From Agapanthus africanus (Eukaryota > Streptophyta > Magnoliopsida > Asparagales > Amaryllidaceae): DNA of 64,000 nucleotides. Below are positions 10,490 to 20,035 of the stretch, in pieces. The DNA is taken from assembly GCA_030015575.1 (NCBI GenBank), contig JASDDO010000026.1:74610530-74674529 (forward strand), read 5' to 3'. Positions within the stretch are counted from its first letter, which is position 1, and every line of letters begins with the position of its first letter. Below the pieces are notes generated by a model, which was not told where the DNA came from, ran no database searches, and saw only the letters and a program-made list of their open reading frames with translations. The position numbers were made by a program, and so were the translations under genes.

Positions 10490-13400
10490 CAGGGAAACCA
10501 GTGTCCTTGGCAAAATCCTTCGACTCAGGGAAACTAGAGTCCTTGATGAGAGCCTCCTGATTCGCGTCGGCCCGCAGAGAAATCAGTGTCTCCGCAGGAA
10601 TACTCTGATTCGTTTCAACCCCGAAGAAACCAGTGTCTTCGGCAAAATCCTTCGACTCAGGGAAACCAGTGTCCTTGACGAGAACATTATGATTCGCGTC
10701 GACCCGCAGGGAAACTAGCGTCTTTGCAGGAATACATCGATTCGTTTCAACCCCAGGGAAACCAGTGTCCTTGGCAACTACCTCAATTCAGGGAAACTAG
10801 CGTCCTTGATGAGAGCCTCCTGATTCGCGTCGGCCCGCAGAGAAACCAGTGTCTCCGCAGGAATACTCCGATTCGTTTCAACCCCAAAGAAACCAGTGTC
10901 TTCGGCAAAATCCTTCGACTCAGGGAAACCAGTGTCCTTGACGAGAACATTCTGATTCGTGTCAACCCGCAGGGAAACTAGCGTCTTTGCAGGAATACAT
11001 CGATTCGTTTCAACCATAAGGAAACCAGTGTCCCTGGCAACTACCTCAATTCAAGGAAACTAGCGTCCTTGATGAGAAACTCCTGATTCGTGTTGGCCCG
11101 CAGAGAAACTAGTGTCTCCGCAGGAATACTCCGATTCGTTTCAACCCCGAAGAAACCAGTGTCTTCGGCAAAATCCTTCGACTCAAGGAAACCAGTGTCC
11201 TTGACGAGAACATTCTGATTCGCGTCGACCCGCAGGGAAACTAGCGTCTTTGCAGGAATACATCGATTCGTTTCAACCCCAGGGAAACCAGTGTCCCTGG
11301 AAAATACCTCAAGTCAGGGAAACTAGCGTCCTTGATGAGAAACTATTGATTCGCGTCGGCCCGCAGAGAAATCAGTGTCTCCGCAGGAATACTCCGATTC
11401 GTTTCAACCCCGAAGAAACTAGTGTCTTCGGCAAAATCCTTCGACTCAGGGAAACCAGTGTCCTTGACGAGAACATTCTGATTCGTGTCGACCCGCAGGG
11501 AAACTAGCGTCTTTGTAGGAATACATCGATTCGTTTCAACCCCAGGGAAACCAGTTTCCCTGGCAAATACCTCAAGTTAGGGAAACTAGCGTCCTTGATG
11601 AGAAACTCTTGATTCGCGTCGGCCCGCAGAGAAACCAGTGTCTCCGCAGGAATACTCCGATTCGTTTCAACCCCGAAGAAACAAGTGTCTTCGGCAAAAT
11701 CCTTCGACTCAGGGAAACCAGTGTCCTTGATGAGAACATTCTGGTTCGCGTCGACCCGCAGGGAAACTAGCGTCTTTGGAGGAATATATCGATTCGTTTC
11801 AACCCCAGGGAAACCAGTGTCCTTGGAAACTACCTCAATTCAGGGAAACTAGCGTCCTTGATGAGAGCCTCCTGATTCGCGTCGGCCCGCAGAGAAACCA
11901 GTGTCTCCGCAGGAATACTCCGATTCGTTTCAACCCCGAAGAAACCAGTGTCTTCGGCAAAATCCTTCGACTCAGGGAAACCAGTGTCCTTGACGAGAAC
12001 ATTCTGATTCGCGTAGACCCACAGGGAAACTAGCGTCTTTATAGGAATACATCGATTCATTTCAACCCCAGGGAAACCAGTGTCCCTGGCAAATACCTCA
12101 AGTCAGGGAAACTAGCGCCCTTGATGAGAAACTCCTGATTCGCGTCGGCCCGCAGAGAAACCAGTGTCTCCGCAGGAATACTCCGATTCGTTTCAACCCC
12201 GAAGAAACTAGTGTCTTCGGCAAAATCCTTCGACTCAGGGAAACCAGTGTCCTTGACGAGAACATTCTGATTCACGTCGACCCGCAGGGAAACTAACGTC
12301 TTTGCAGGAATACATCGATTCGTTTCAACCCCAGGGAAACCAGTGTCCTTGGCAACTACCTCAATTCAGGGAAACTAGCGTCCTTGATGAGAGCCTCCTG
12401 ATTCGCGTCGGCCCGCAGAGAAACCAGTGTCTCCGCAGGAATACTCTAATTCGTTTCAACCCCGAAAAAACCAGTGTCTTCGGCAAAATCTTTCGACTTA
12501 GGGAAACCAATGTCCTTGACGAGAACATTCTGATTCGCGTCGACCCGCAGGGAAACTAGCGTCTTTGCAGGAATACATCGATTCATTTCAACTCCAGGGA
12601 AACCAGTGTCCCTGGCAAATACCTCAAGTCAGGGAAACTAGCGTACTTAATGAGAAACTCCTGATTCGCGTCGGCTCGCAGAGAAACCAGTGTCTCCGCA
12701 GGAATACTCCGATTCGTTTCAACCCCAAAGAAACCAGTGTCTTCGGCAAAATCCTTCGACTCAGGGAAACCAGTGTCCTTGACGAGAACATCCCGATTCG
12801 CGTCGACCCGCAGAGAAACTAGCGTCTTTGCAGGAATATATTGATTCGTTTCAACCCCAGGGAAACCAGTGTCCCTGGAAAATACCTCAATTTAGGGAAA
12901 CTAGCGTCCTTGATGAGAGCCTCCTGATTCGCGTCGGCCCGCAGAGAAACCAGTGTCTCCGCAGGAATACTTCGATTCGTTTCAACCCCGAAGAAACCAG
13001 TGTCTTCGGCAAAAACCTTTGACTCAGGGAAACCAGTGTCCTTGACGAGAACATCCTGATTCGCGTCGACCCGCAGAGAAACTAGCGTCTTTGCAAGAAT
13101 ACATCGATTCGTTTCAACCCCAGGGAAACCAGTGTCCCTGGCAAATACCTCAATTCAAGGAAACTAGCGTCCTTGATGAGAGCCTCCTGATTCGCGTCGG
13201 CCCGCAGAGAAACCAGTGTCTCCGCAGGAATACTCCGATTCGTTTCAACTTCGAGGAAACTAGCGTCCTCGGCAAAATACTTCGACTCAGGGAAACCAGT
13301 GTCCTTGACGAGAACACCCCGATTCGCGTCGACCCGCAGAGAAACTAGCGTCTTTGCAGGAGCACCTCGACTCGTTTCAACCCCAGGGAAACCAGTGTCC

Positions 13401-13515
13401 TTGGCAAACTCCTCAACTCAGGGAAACTAGCGTCCTTGATGAGAGCCTCCTGATTCGCGTCGGCCCACAGGGAAATCAGTGTCTCCGCGAGAACTTCCCG
13501 ATTCGTCTCAACTTA
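10490..13515 (+). repeat. Higher-order tandem repeat, 263-bp unit, about 11.5 copies
   Basis: The marker TTTGCAGGAATACATCGATT (with variants) occurs at 10725, 10988, 11251 and onward in strict 263-bp steps to about 13355. Each 263-bp unit splits into two related halves (132 + 131 bp). Each half has three sub-blocks of about 35, 49 and 47-48 bp, all opening with GAAAC(C/T)AG(T/C)GTC. Copies differ by scattered substitutions. Because 263 is not a multiple of 3, the 85-residue open frames that recur are by-products of the repeat, not genes. Tat/Ogre elements are known for hypervariable 3' regions that spawn satellites, which fits its place between pol and the LTR. Confidence 0.92.
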
Positions 13516-13639
13516 CAAGATAAAGCCTTTGGTGGCAAGGATTAAAAAACTTGTTTCCTAAGCACTGGGACCCTGCAAGTCGGTCTAAAACGGTCTCTTG
13601 CATACTATCCACGGTTCTCACTCTCCAAAGTCGAATCTC

Positions 13640-13840
13640 GACAAGGAGGGAAATAACCGCTTACGAGTCCTCTCGACTCATAAGAGGGAAAATTCTCTTA
13701 TAGGATCCTTACGACTTATAAGAGAAAGCGCACTTAGGAATCCTCCCGATTCCTAAGGAGAAAATCCACCTACGAGATCCTCTCGATCCGTAGGGAGAAA
13801 AGTCTCTATGAGACTCTCACGGCTCATAGAGTTGAAAAGT
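13640..13840 (+). repeat. Second block of ACGACT...TAAGAGAGAA short repeats
   Basis: Units such as GGATCCTTACGACTTATAAG and GATCCTCTCGATCCGTAGGG match the family at 9185-9725. Between here and 14143 nothing beyond AG-rich sequence is seen. Confidence 0.65.
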
Positions 13841-14143
13841 CTTAGACGGCAGATATGAACCTGCGGCCCAAGCCATCGCTATCCCTTGAAGAAACTAAAA
13901 TATTCGCTCTATTATCTGTCAACCATGTTTACTAAGGTAACATGCGGATAATAAAAGAAAGAAGAAAGCGACAGAAAGAACATCTGATTGGCGTTGGATC
14001 AAGCATTCGAGACACACTCATTCATGCGCATGCAAAAGACTCAGAACGAGAAATAAGACAAGCCGAAATAAAAAAATTTCCATTCATATTGCAAAAGGGT
14101 TCTTACAATCATAAAGAAATAAATAACAACATTATTGAAATGT

Positions 14144-14650
14144 TTACAATGGTATAACCTTAGACCCAGGACATGGATTGAGGAACTCGAAAGTAACCCT
14201 ATCTAAGACTTTCCAAGCCTGGCGAACCATCCTAGTGTGCTTTCTTTCGTGAGCACAAGCGTCGGGATCCCCCCTGATGTCCTCCTCCCTCCAATAAGTA
14301 GCAAGTATGGCAGATTGTTGGAAAGCCTGGTGTAGGAGATTGACAAGATTGTCTCGCCGTCTCTTCGAGATTAGGTGTATCAGATACACCGAGTGCACTT
14401 TATCCTCAGCAGCATCCAACGCCCCAAGCGGCACACCGGAACAGAATAAGGGAAGTGCTTCCCAAATGGCTCCCACGATAATCTTCAGGAGAGAGGAGCG
14501 TCGAGGAAGCAGTTGACCATTGTACGCGTCGAAGCGACTCATGATCTCGGCACACTCGGCATTGGTAAATTCTCGGTTCTTAGAACGGCCGAGTTGGCGG
14601 ATGTCTCCGTAAGAGATGATTTCATCGAGGTCGTACATGTGGGCGTTCAT
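14144..14650 (-). CDS. Antisense ORF (aORF) of the Tat element, 168 residues, function unknown
   Basis: This open frame runs opposite to pol, between the minisatellite tail and the LTR. It starts MNAHMYDLDEIISYGDIRQL and contains FTNAECAEIMSRFDAYNGQL and a basic stretch near KRRRDNLVNLLHQAFQQSA. No enzyme motif, signal peptide or membrane segment is evident, and I do not recognise a domain. Antisense ORFs at just this place are known from Tat-lineage elements (Grande, Retand and relatives), which is the main support for a real gene. A TATAAATAG box lies upstream on the same strand (15271-15280), and a splice-acceptor-like TTTTGTTTTACAG|GAG sits 6 nt before the ATG, so a 5' leader intron is plausible. 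Composition is ordinary, unlike the repeats around it. It may be truncated compared with full aORFs. Confidence 0.65.
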   Translation of the reverse strand: MNAHMYDLDEIISYGDIRQLGRSKNREFTNAECAEIMSRFDAYNGQLLPRRSSLLKIIVGAIWEALPLFCSGVPLGALDAAEDKVHSVYLIHLISKRRRDNLVNLLHQAFQQSAILATYWREEDIRGDPDACAHERKHTRMVRQAWKVLDRVTFEFLNPCPGSKVIPL

Positions 14651-14656
14651 TGCTCC

Positions 14657-14675
14657 TGTAAAACAAAATTAACAG
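14657..14675 (-). promoter_or_regulatory. Putative 3' splice site upstream of the antisense ORF
   Basis: On the minus strand the sequence reads TTAATTTTGTTTTACAG|GAG and then, 3 nt later, the ATG. The T-rich tract plus CAG|G fits a plant acceptor. The donor cannot be fixed by eye in the 600-nt leader up to the TATA box. Confidence 0.4.
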
Positions 14676-14699
14676 AATTAGCAGACAGACTGATTAAGC

Positions 14700-15270
14700 G
14701 AATTCTTATTAAAAACGGGCACAGGAAGTCAAACTCCTCGAGAGCAATGCTCTGCAAACAGGAGTGGCACCTATCAAATTCAGTAATGAGGAGAATTTGA
14801 AGAAAATCCCCTAAGAACACTGAGAGCTTTGCTCTGAAAAGATAATAATAATAATAATAATAATATAAAATGCCATCTTTAACTTCCAAAATCCACGAAG
14901 AACTCTTAAGAGTTCTTCTGTACGATTTGAAAGGAGCAAAGCTCCATTAACACATTAAGAAAATACAAGGAAAATCTTTCAGAGAGCAGAGCTCCATTAA
15001 TGGAACCTTAATAGGATTCCCTTTAGTTTTCTTTAGATCCTTTTAGACCTATAGAGCAAAGCTCTGCTAAATGAAACCCTAAATGCGTCTTCTTTAGATC
15101 AGGGATCTATTGAGAGTAAGGCTCTTGAAATTAATTTAATTTAATCCAAATTAATTTTTACCTAAAAATTTTCTAGAGTTTTAACTCTTAAAAGTGCTTG
15201 AACAAAAAGAGCAGGGCTCTGGACGAAATTCTTATGAAGAGATGAAAATCATCTGAGGGACCAAAGGTCC
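14700..15270 (-). other. Leader region of the antisense transcript with short AGAGC...GCTCT palindromes
   Basis: No ORF of substance is seen. The stretch holds many short inverted repeats of the form AGAGCaaaGCTCT (near 14741, 14822, 14937, 14987, 15050, 15112 and 15209), plus a (TAA)n run at 14843-14866. It is interpreted as the 5' leader or intron of the aORF transcript. Confidence 0.45.
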
Positions 15271-15280
15271 TATTTATAGA
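15271..15280 (-). promoter_or_regulatory. TATA box for the antisense ORF
   Basis: The minus strand reads TCTATAAATAGGACC, a near-consensus plant TATA box. It lies about 620 nt upstream of the antisense ATG and opposes the plus-strand TATATAAA at 15926, so the interval between is a divergent promoter region. Confidence 0.55.
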
Positions 15281-15531
15281 CAATAAGTGCCGTTTCAATC
15301 TCCCAACGGTTGGGGTTCTGCCACCGCTGCGCTCACGTTTGGGGCCACGTAAGCACAACGGTGGGGGGGGTATTTGTTTACCCCAATCAGAGCAAAGCTC
15401 TATTCAAATTCCAAGACGGGAAATGAAGCAACGCTTCTGATTCCCCCAATCAGAGCAAAGCTCTACTTCGAAAATTTAAATTTTAATAAATGAAGCAACG
15501 CTTCAGATCTCCTGCGCTGCGCGCAGAGCGC

Positions 15532-16445
15532 CACGTGTCAAAATCAGGCACGCTAACGCAGGGAGCGCAACGCCCAAGGCAGCGCACCCAATTAGAGCAA
15601 GGCTCTATTTAAAACAAAAATTAAAGGAAGCAACGCTTAAATTGCGCAAGTGCTGTGCTGCGCCACACGTGTCAGCGCAGTTCCGCAAGCGCAGGTGCGC
15701 AAGCGCAGTTGCGCTGCGCTGTGCGCTGCGCGACACGTGTCAAGCGCTGGGGTATTTGCGCCAAACAGAATTAAAATTCCAGTAAGATCTTTCTGTTCTT
15801 GTTAAAACAAGAAGATTGTCTTCTGTAAAACAGAAGCCCTTGGATCAAAGATCCAACGGTGGGGAAAATTTCCTAAATCACTCAGAGAATGATCTCTTTA
15901 ACAAATTTAACAAATTAATGGGCACTATATAAAGGTCCCTGGACCCCAATTCAAGACAACAACACAGAACATCAAGAACTTCAAAAAAAAAACAGAGAGA
16001 GCTCTGAAGAATTTTGAGAAGAACTCAAAGAAAAAAAAAGGTAAAAACCTTTATAAAAGAGAAGAATTTCTTTTGAATAGATCATTGATCTAAGAACAAG
16101 ATCAGTGGTCTTCAATAAAAAATAATAATAAATAATAACAGTGTCTTGCACTTTCTTATGAACCATTCGTTCTGGAATCTTAAAGATTCTTTTCTTGAAT
16201 CCATAATTGGATCAAGTTATTGAAACAGTACCTTGCACTTGCAAAAACTGCACTGTCGCACTCCTGGGTTGGTGCAAGCCACCAGGGAGCATCACGTGTC
16301 AGTATCATAACCACTTGCGCTATGCGCTTTTAAAAAATAGAGCATTGCTCTTTAAAGTTGGCGCAACTCACCAGAGCGCGCCACGTGTCACAGCGCAACA
16401 GCGCAGCGCGCTGTTGCAGCGCATTGCGCTTGTGTGACACGTGTC
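15532..16445 (+). promoter_or_regulatory. Cluster of six CACGTGTC boxes
   Basis: CACGTGTC, an ABRE/G-box core bound by plant bZIP factors, occurs at 15532, 15666, 15734, 16293, 16382 and 16438. Two of them (15734, 16438) extend to the palindrome GACACGTGTC. They are embedded in GCGC-rich sequence (CTGCGCTGCGCG) and flank the TATA box at 15926, three on each side. Regulation by abscisic acid, stress or light bZIPs is an inference. Confidence 0.6.
15926..15933 (+). promoter_or_regulatory. TATA box of the Tat 3' LTR
   Basis: TATATAAA is followed by GGTCCCTGGACC and a CAA/ACA-rich leader (CAAGACAACAACACAGAACA), as expected downstream of a plant transcription start. Confidence 0.55.
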
Positions 16446-16827
16446 ACCTCCATAAGCGCTTGCGCTCATTAATTGGCGCAGAGCGCCGACAAGCTACTGT
16501 CAGATAATTAATGCACTGCAGAAGGGCCAAGCCCAATTAAAAAAGGCCTAACAGGCCAAATTAAATGCAATGCATTATTTTAAAGAAGGGCAGAGCCCAA
16601 ACAGATGCTCTGCATCATTTATAAAGGGACAGAGCCCAAATCAGAAAGGCCTAGCAGGCCAAAATAAAATGCAGTGCATTATTAAACAGGGGCAAAGCCC
16701 TAGCACAGGCCTAATAGGCCAAAGATAAAAACGTTGAACATTTTCAATTGGACTTAGCCCTATCATGGCCGTAAGTCCTCAAACTAAATTGACTGAGTAA
16801 GATCGCTCTCTTAAATCAATTTACATC

Positions 16828-17625
16828 CGGTTCAAGGGTACATCTCTGAACTCCTCTGACACCTATCGTTGTAATCCTTCAACGATGTCAGAGAGGTGAC
16901 AGGTCCCGACAACCACACATCCATATGGACTGCGGGGTCCTTAAACCCGTGGACTAATGCGTCCTTAAACACACCCAGATGGACTATGGGGTCCTTAAAC
17001 CTATGGACTTATGCGTCCTTAAACACACCCATATGGACTGCGGGGTCCTTAAACCCGTGGACTAATGCGTCCTTAAACACACCCAGACGGACTGTAGGGT
17101 CTTTAAACCCATGGACTTACGCGTCCTTAAACTAACGGACTAATGCGTCCTTAAACACACCAAGGCGGACTGTGGGGTCCTTAAACCCATGGACTTATGC
17201 GTCCTTAAAGTAACGGACTAATGCGTCCTTAAACATATCCATATGGACCATGGGGTCCTTAAACCCATGAACTAATACGTCCTTAAACTAATATCCGTCC
17301 TCAAAACAGGAACAGTGGACCATCATGTCCCTAAACTGGCAATGGACCGCAATGTCTTTAAACTACCTATGGACCACTACGTCCCTAAACTGGAACAATA
17401 GAGACCTCAAACGCTCTTTTGTCGGATCTAAACGATCCCGTTTAAGTTGATCTTAGCCTCAAATATGGCTAACGCATCCTTAAACATTCAAATATGCTTT
17501 AGTCCCAAATTGGACTATAAGATCCCCAATTAACTTCGGTTCAAGTGTACATCTTCGAACTCCTCTGACACCTGTCGTTGTAATCATTCAACGTCGTCAG
17601 AGAGGTAACGGGTCCCGATGGCCAT
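16828..17625 (+). repeat. Direct repeat of a hairpin-bearing segment, about 715 bp apart
   Basis: The block from GGTTCAAG.GTACATCT through CTCCTCTGACACCT to GTCAGAGAGGT(G/A)AC.GGTCCCGA occurs at about 16828-16912 and again at 17542-17622. Each copy holds an inverted repeat, CCTCTGACA ... TGTCAGAGAGG, with an inner TCGTTG/CAACG(A/T) pair. It lies in the R-U5 part of the presumed LTR. Confidence 0.75.
16915..17360 (+). repeat. Minisatellite of GGACT...GGGGTCCTTAAAC / ACTAATGCGTCCTTAAAC
   Basis: A roughly 63-bp dimeric unit (GGACTGCGGGGTCCTTAAAC then GGACTAATGCGTCCTTAAAC) is repeated about six times with drift. The open frame across it is a product of the repetition. It shares the core GTCCTTAAAC with the repeat directly behind pol at 8703-8835. 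Degenerate copies continue to about 17770. Confidence 0.8.
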
Positions 17626-18189
17626 ATACATTAAATGGACCACTCCGTCCCTAAACTGGAACACTAGAGCCCCTTAAATGCTCTTTCCGTTAGGTTGATC
17701 TTAGTCTCAAATCAGACTAACGTATCCTTAACGAACGTTTAAGTTGATCTTAGCCTCAATATGGCTAACGTATCCTTAAACTAAAAACCAAACCCAAATC
17801 TAAGTAACTACGGATTTAGACTAATCCACGTCCTACGGCGACGGCATAACTTAGTCTCCGTATACAATCCATGGGCATCCACAAAACAAAACAAACACAC
17901 ACGACACGAAGTGAAATTTCTGGAGAAGGAGAAAGTTGTTACCGCGATGCGGTAGCGTAATTAACTGCAGGGGCTTGCGCCTGCAGGGAAGAGTGTCCCC
18001 ACAATCAAAAACCCCTCAAGCGAGGGGGAATCTGACGAAGTCTGCTATATCGACCGCATCCGTCTAAACCTCCGATACACGGTGCCATAAATCAACTTGG
18101 CATTTTCGGAGAGGTGGACGGATAAAACCAAATAGCATCTGCCCCGAATCTCAGGCAAGACGTCCTCACGTCGTTGCCGTCTTTCGGAA

Positions 18190-19276
18190 GGGAACAAAGT
18201 GTGTGTGTGGGGTAGGTCGTTACCCCGTGAAGTTTTTCTAAGGTATTTTTTTAAGAAAATACGAAAAGAGGTGATTACAAGTTCAATGTATTTTAATGAA
18301 AAAGTGCTACTATTGTTATTTCATATGAGAATTTTGATGAAATTTGATTTTAAATATTAGGGTTTAAGGTTAAAAATATTGTGTAAAAACTTGGTTGATC
18401 AAAGAATACAGGATAAGGAGTTTCTAGGGTTTAGAAAAAAGGATATCGGTATTAACTCCACTTACCGATATAAATTTTGAAATAGAATTTCAATGAAGAG
18501 GAAGAGAGATTGAGAGGGACTTACGGTTTGAATACGCTAAGAAGAGTTTAAGGAAGAAGAGGGAATCCTTGTGGTGTCATGGGAGCTCTGGATGTTGCTT
18601 CGATTTTCGCCGGAAGTTGCTTGCTCGTTAACTCCTCTTTACTCCACTTGTACTTAGGAAATTTTTGAGAGAATTTTGCTATAATTTTCAGAATGGTGCC
18701 GAACCAAAGTAGGGGATGGTATTTATAGTGGAGAATTAGGGTTTTGGAATTAAAATGGTGGATTAAAAAGTATTAAAATTATGATAAATTATGAAATGAA
18801 GGGTCTCTGTTTGATTGCAAAGAAATCAAACAGTGTAGAGGAGTTAGGGGCAGGTGAAGAGGCAAGTGTGCAAAGCCCGGAGTTGTTTGGCCATGATCTG
18901 ACCGTCGGTGTTGGTTTTTAGAGGGGTTTGGCCGGTCGATCTCGAGGCAATTTCCTCGAGATTCGTGCTACTTGATAAATTCAGTATTTAAACCCTTTTG
19001 CACATGTTTGATTTTTCTGAACTTTTCATTTCCATGTGTATTGCACGTGTAATCTTTTGGGCTTCCAAAAAGCTAAAAAAATTCAGAAAAAATAATGTGT
19101 CTGATGGGAATCGAACACAGGGGCTACGTCACAGCAGTGCAAGACTTTACCAGTGAGCTACAAATTGTTTCTTACTGTTATTTAACAAAATTGACTTATA
19201 ACTCAAACTCAGGCTGTAAACTTATTTCTGTACATTAAAATGGAAAATTTAGTACAGTAAATTCAGAGTCGTTACA
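18190..19276 (-). mobile_element. Truncated LTR of the Tekay family seen at 48892 and 56659
   Basis: Read on the minus strand it begins TGTAACGACTCTGAATTTACTGTAC and follows the LTRs at 48892 and 56659 through the tRNA-like segment, the TATAAATA box (18720-18727) and the ATAACAATAGTAGCACTTTTTC block. It ends near 18190, within the CGAGGTAACGACCTA region. Only the first 1.1 kb of the roughly 2.8 kb LTR remains. It has the segment that the LTR at 48892 lacks. Its true start abuts copia coding sequence at 19277, so a Tekay element inserted into that copia and was later cut down. Confidence 0.85.
19098..19170 (-). other. tRNA-like segment in the minus-strand LTR fragment
   Basis: On the minus strand TAGCTCACTGG (19150-19160) and GTGTTCGATTCC (19107-19118) keep A and B box matches. 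This is the third copy of the segment. Confidence 0.45.
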
Positions 19277-20035
19277 ATAGGGATAGATCCAAGAGAATGT
19301 TGGGACTTTCATAGTCCAGATATATAGACACCATACTAAAGAGGTTTAGTATGGAAGATTACAAGCGTAGTAATTTACCCGCTTGTCACGGAATCACCCT
19401 CTCAAAAGATATGGCTTCCAAGACTGATGAGGGGAGGGCTCGCATGAGCATTATACCTTATGCTTCGGTGGTAGGGTCTATAATGTATGCGATGTTATAT
19501 ACCAGACCAGATATAGCTTATGCACTTAGCATAGTAAGCCGGTAACCCAGGGGAGAAACATTGGATATCTGTAAACAACATTCTGAAGTATCTGAGAAGG
19601 ATTAAAGAGATGTTCTTGGTGTACGATAATGGAGACCTACAGATAGATTCCTGTACCATTTCAAGCTTCCAAAGTGATAAAGATGACATCAAGTTTATCT
19701 CAGGTTATGTGTTTACCTTCAACAGAGGGGCAGTATGTTGGAAGAGTTCCAAATAGGATACCGTAGCAGACTCAACGATGGAGGCTGATTACATTGATGC
19801 AAATGATGCCGCAAAAGAAGCGCTCTGGATGAGGAAGTTCATCTCTGAACTTGAGGTGATTCCGTCTATTGTTGATCCAATACCTTTGTATTGCGATAAC
19901 AATGGGGCTATGGAATTAGCAAAGGAACCACAGTCCCATCAGCAATCCAGACACATCTTGAGGCGGTATCACCTAATCAAAGATATCGTAAATCGCCAGG
20001 AGATCGAGGTTCAGATGGTAGATACAAAAGAAAAC
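19277..20035 (+). pseudogene. Angela-like Ty1/copia RT/RNase H remnant (copia A, first part)
   Basis: Translated blocks match the end of copia RT and RNase H: SRYIDTILKRFSMEDYKR, ASVVGSIMYAMLYTRPDIAYAL, then after a frameshift near 19546 ILKYLRRI and FISGYVFTFNRGAV. TMEADYIDANDAAKEALWM and IPLYCDNNGAMELAKEP follow. In-frame stops lie at 19312 and near 19757. The 5' two thirds of the element are missing. The frame breaks at 20035 in the motif E-N and resumes at 22847, where a solo LTR has inserted. It is a dead copy. Confidence 0.88.

Larger units (their letters stand above)
15371..18190 (+). mobile_element. Probable 3' LTR of the Tat element, truncated on the right
   Basis: The left edge is placed after a G-run resembling a polypurine tract (CGGTGGGGGGGG, 15356-15370), but no clear TG start follows, so it is uncertain. 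The right part (17940-18070) is visibly related to the end of the second Tat LTR at 63660-63760. Both have GTAATTAAC.GCAG, then TCCCCACAATCAA, an ACCCC run, and GGGGGAAT. A plus-strand TATATAAA at 15926 fits an LTR promoter. The unit contains G-box repeats, GGAC...GTCCTTAAAC minisatellites and duplicated hairpins. It stops near 18190 against a truncated minus-strand Tekay LTR. Confidence 0.5.

Noticed and set aside
10490-13515. CRISPR-like array
   Set aside because: The repeats are contiguous 263-bp units without unique spacers, in a plant retrotransposon.
10437-13545. Recurring 60 to 93 residue open frames with ETSVLDE and QGNQCPW motifs, as a repetitive protein gene
   Set aside because: They recur because of the 263-bp tandem repeat, which is not a multiple of 3, so the frame breaks in every unit and no long protein results.
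16896-17135. Open frame with WTNASLNTP repeats
   Set aside because: Produced by the GGACT...GTCCTTAAAC minisatellite; it shifts frame at the next unit.
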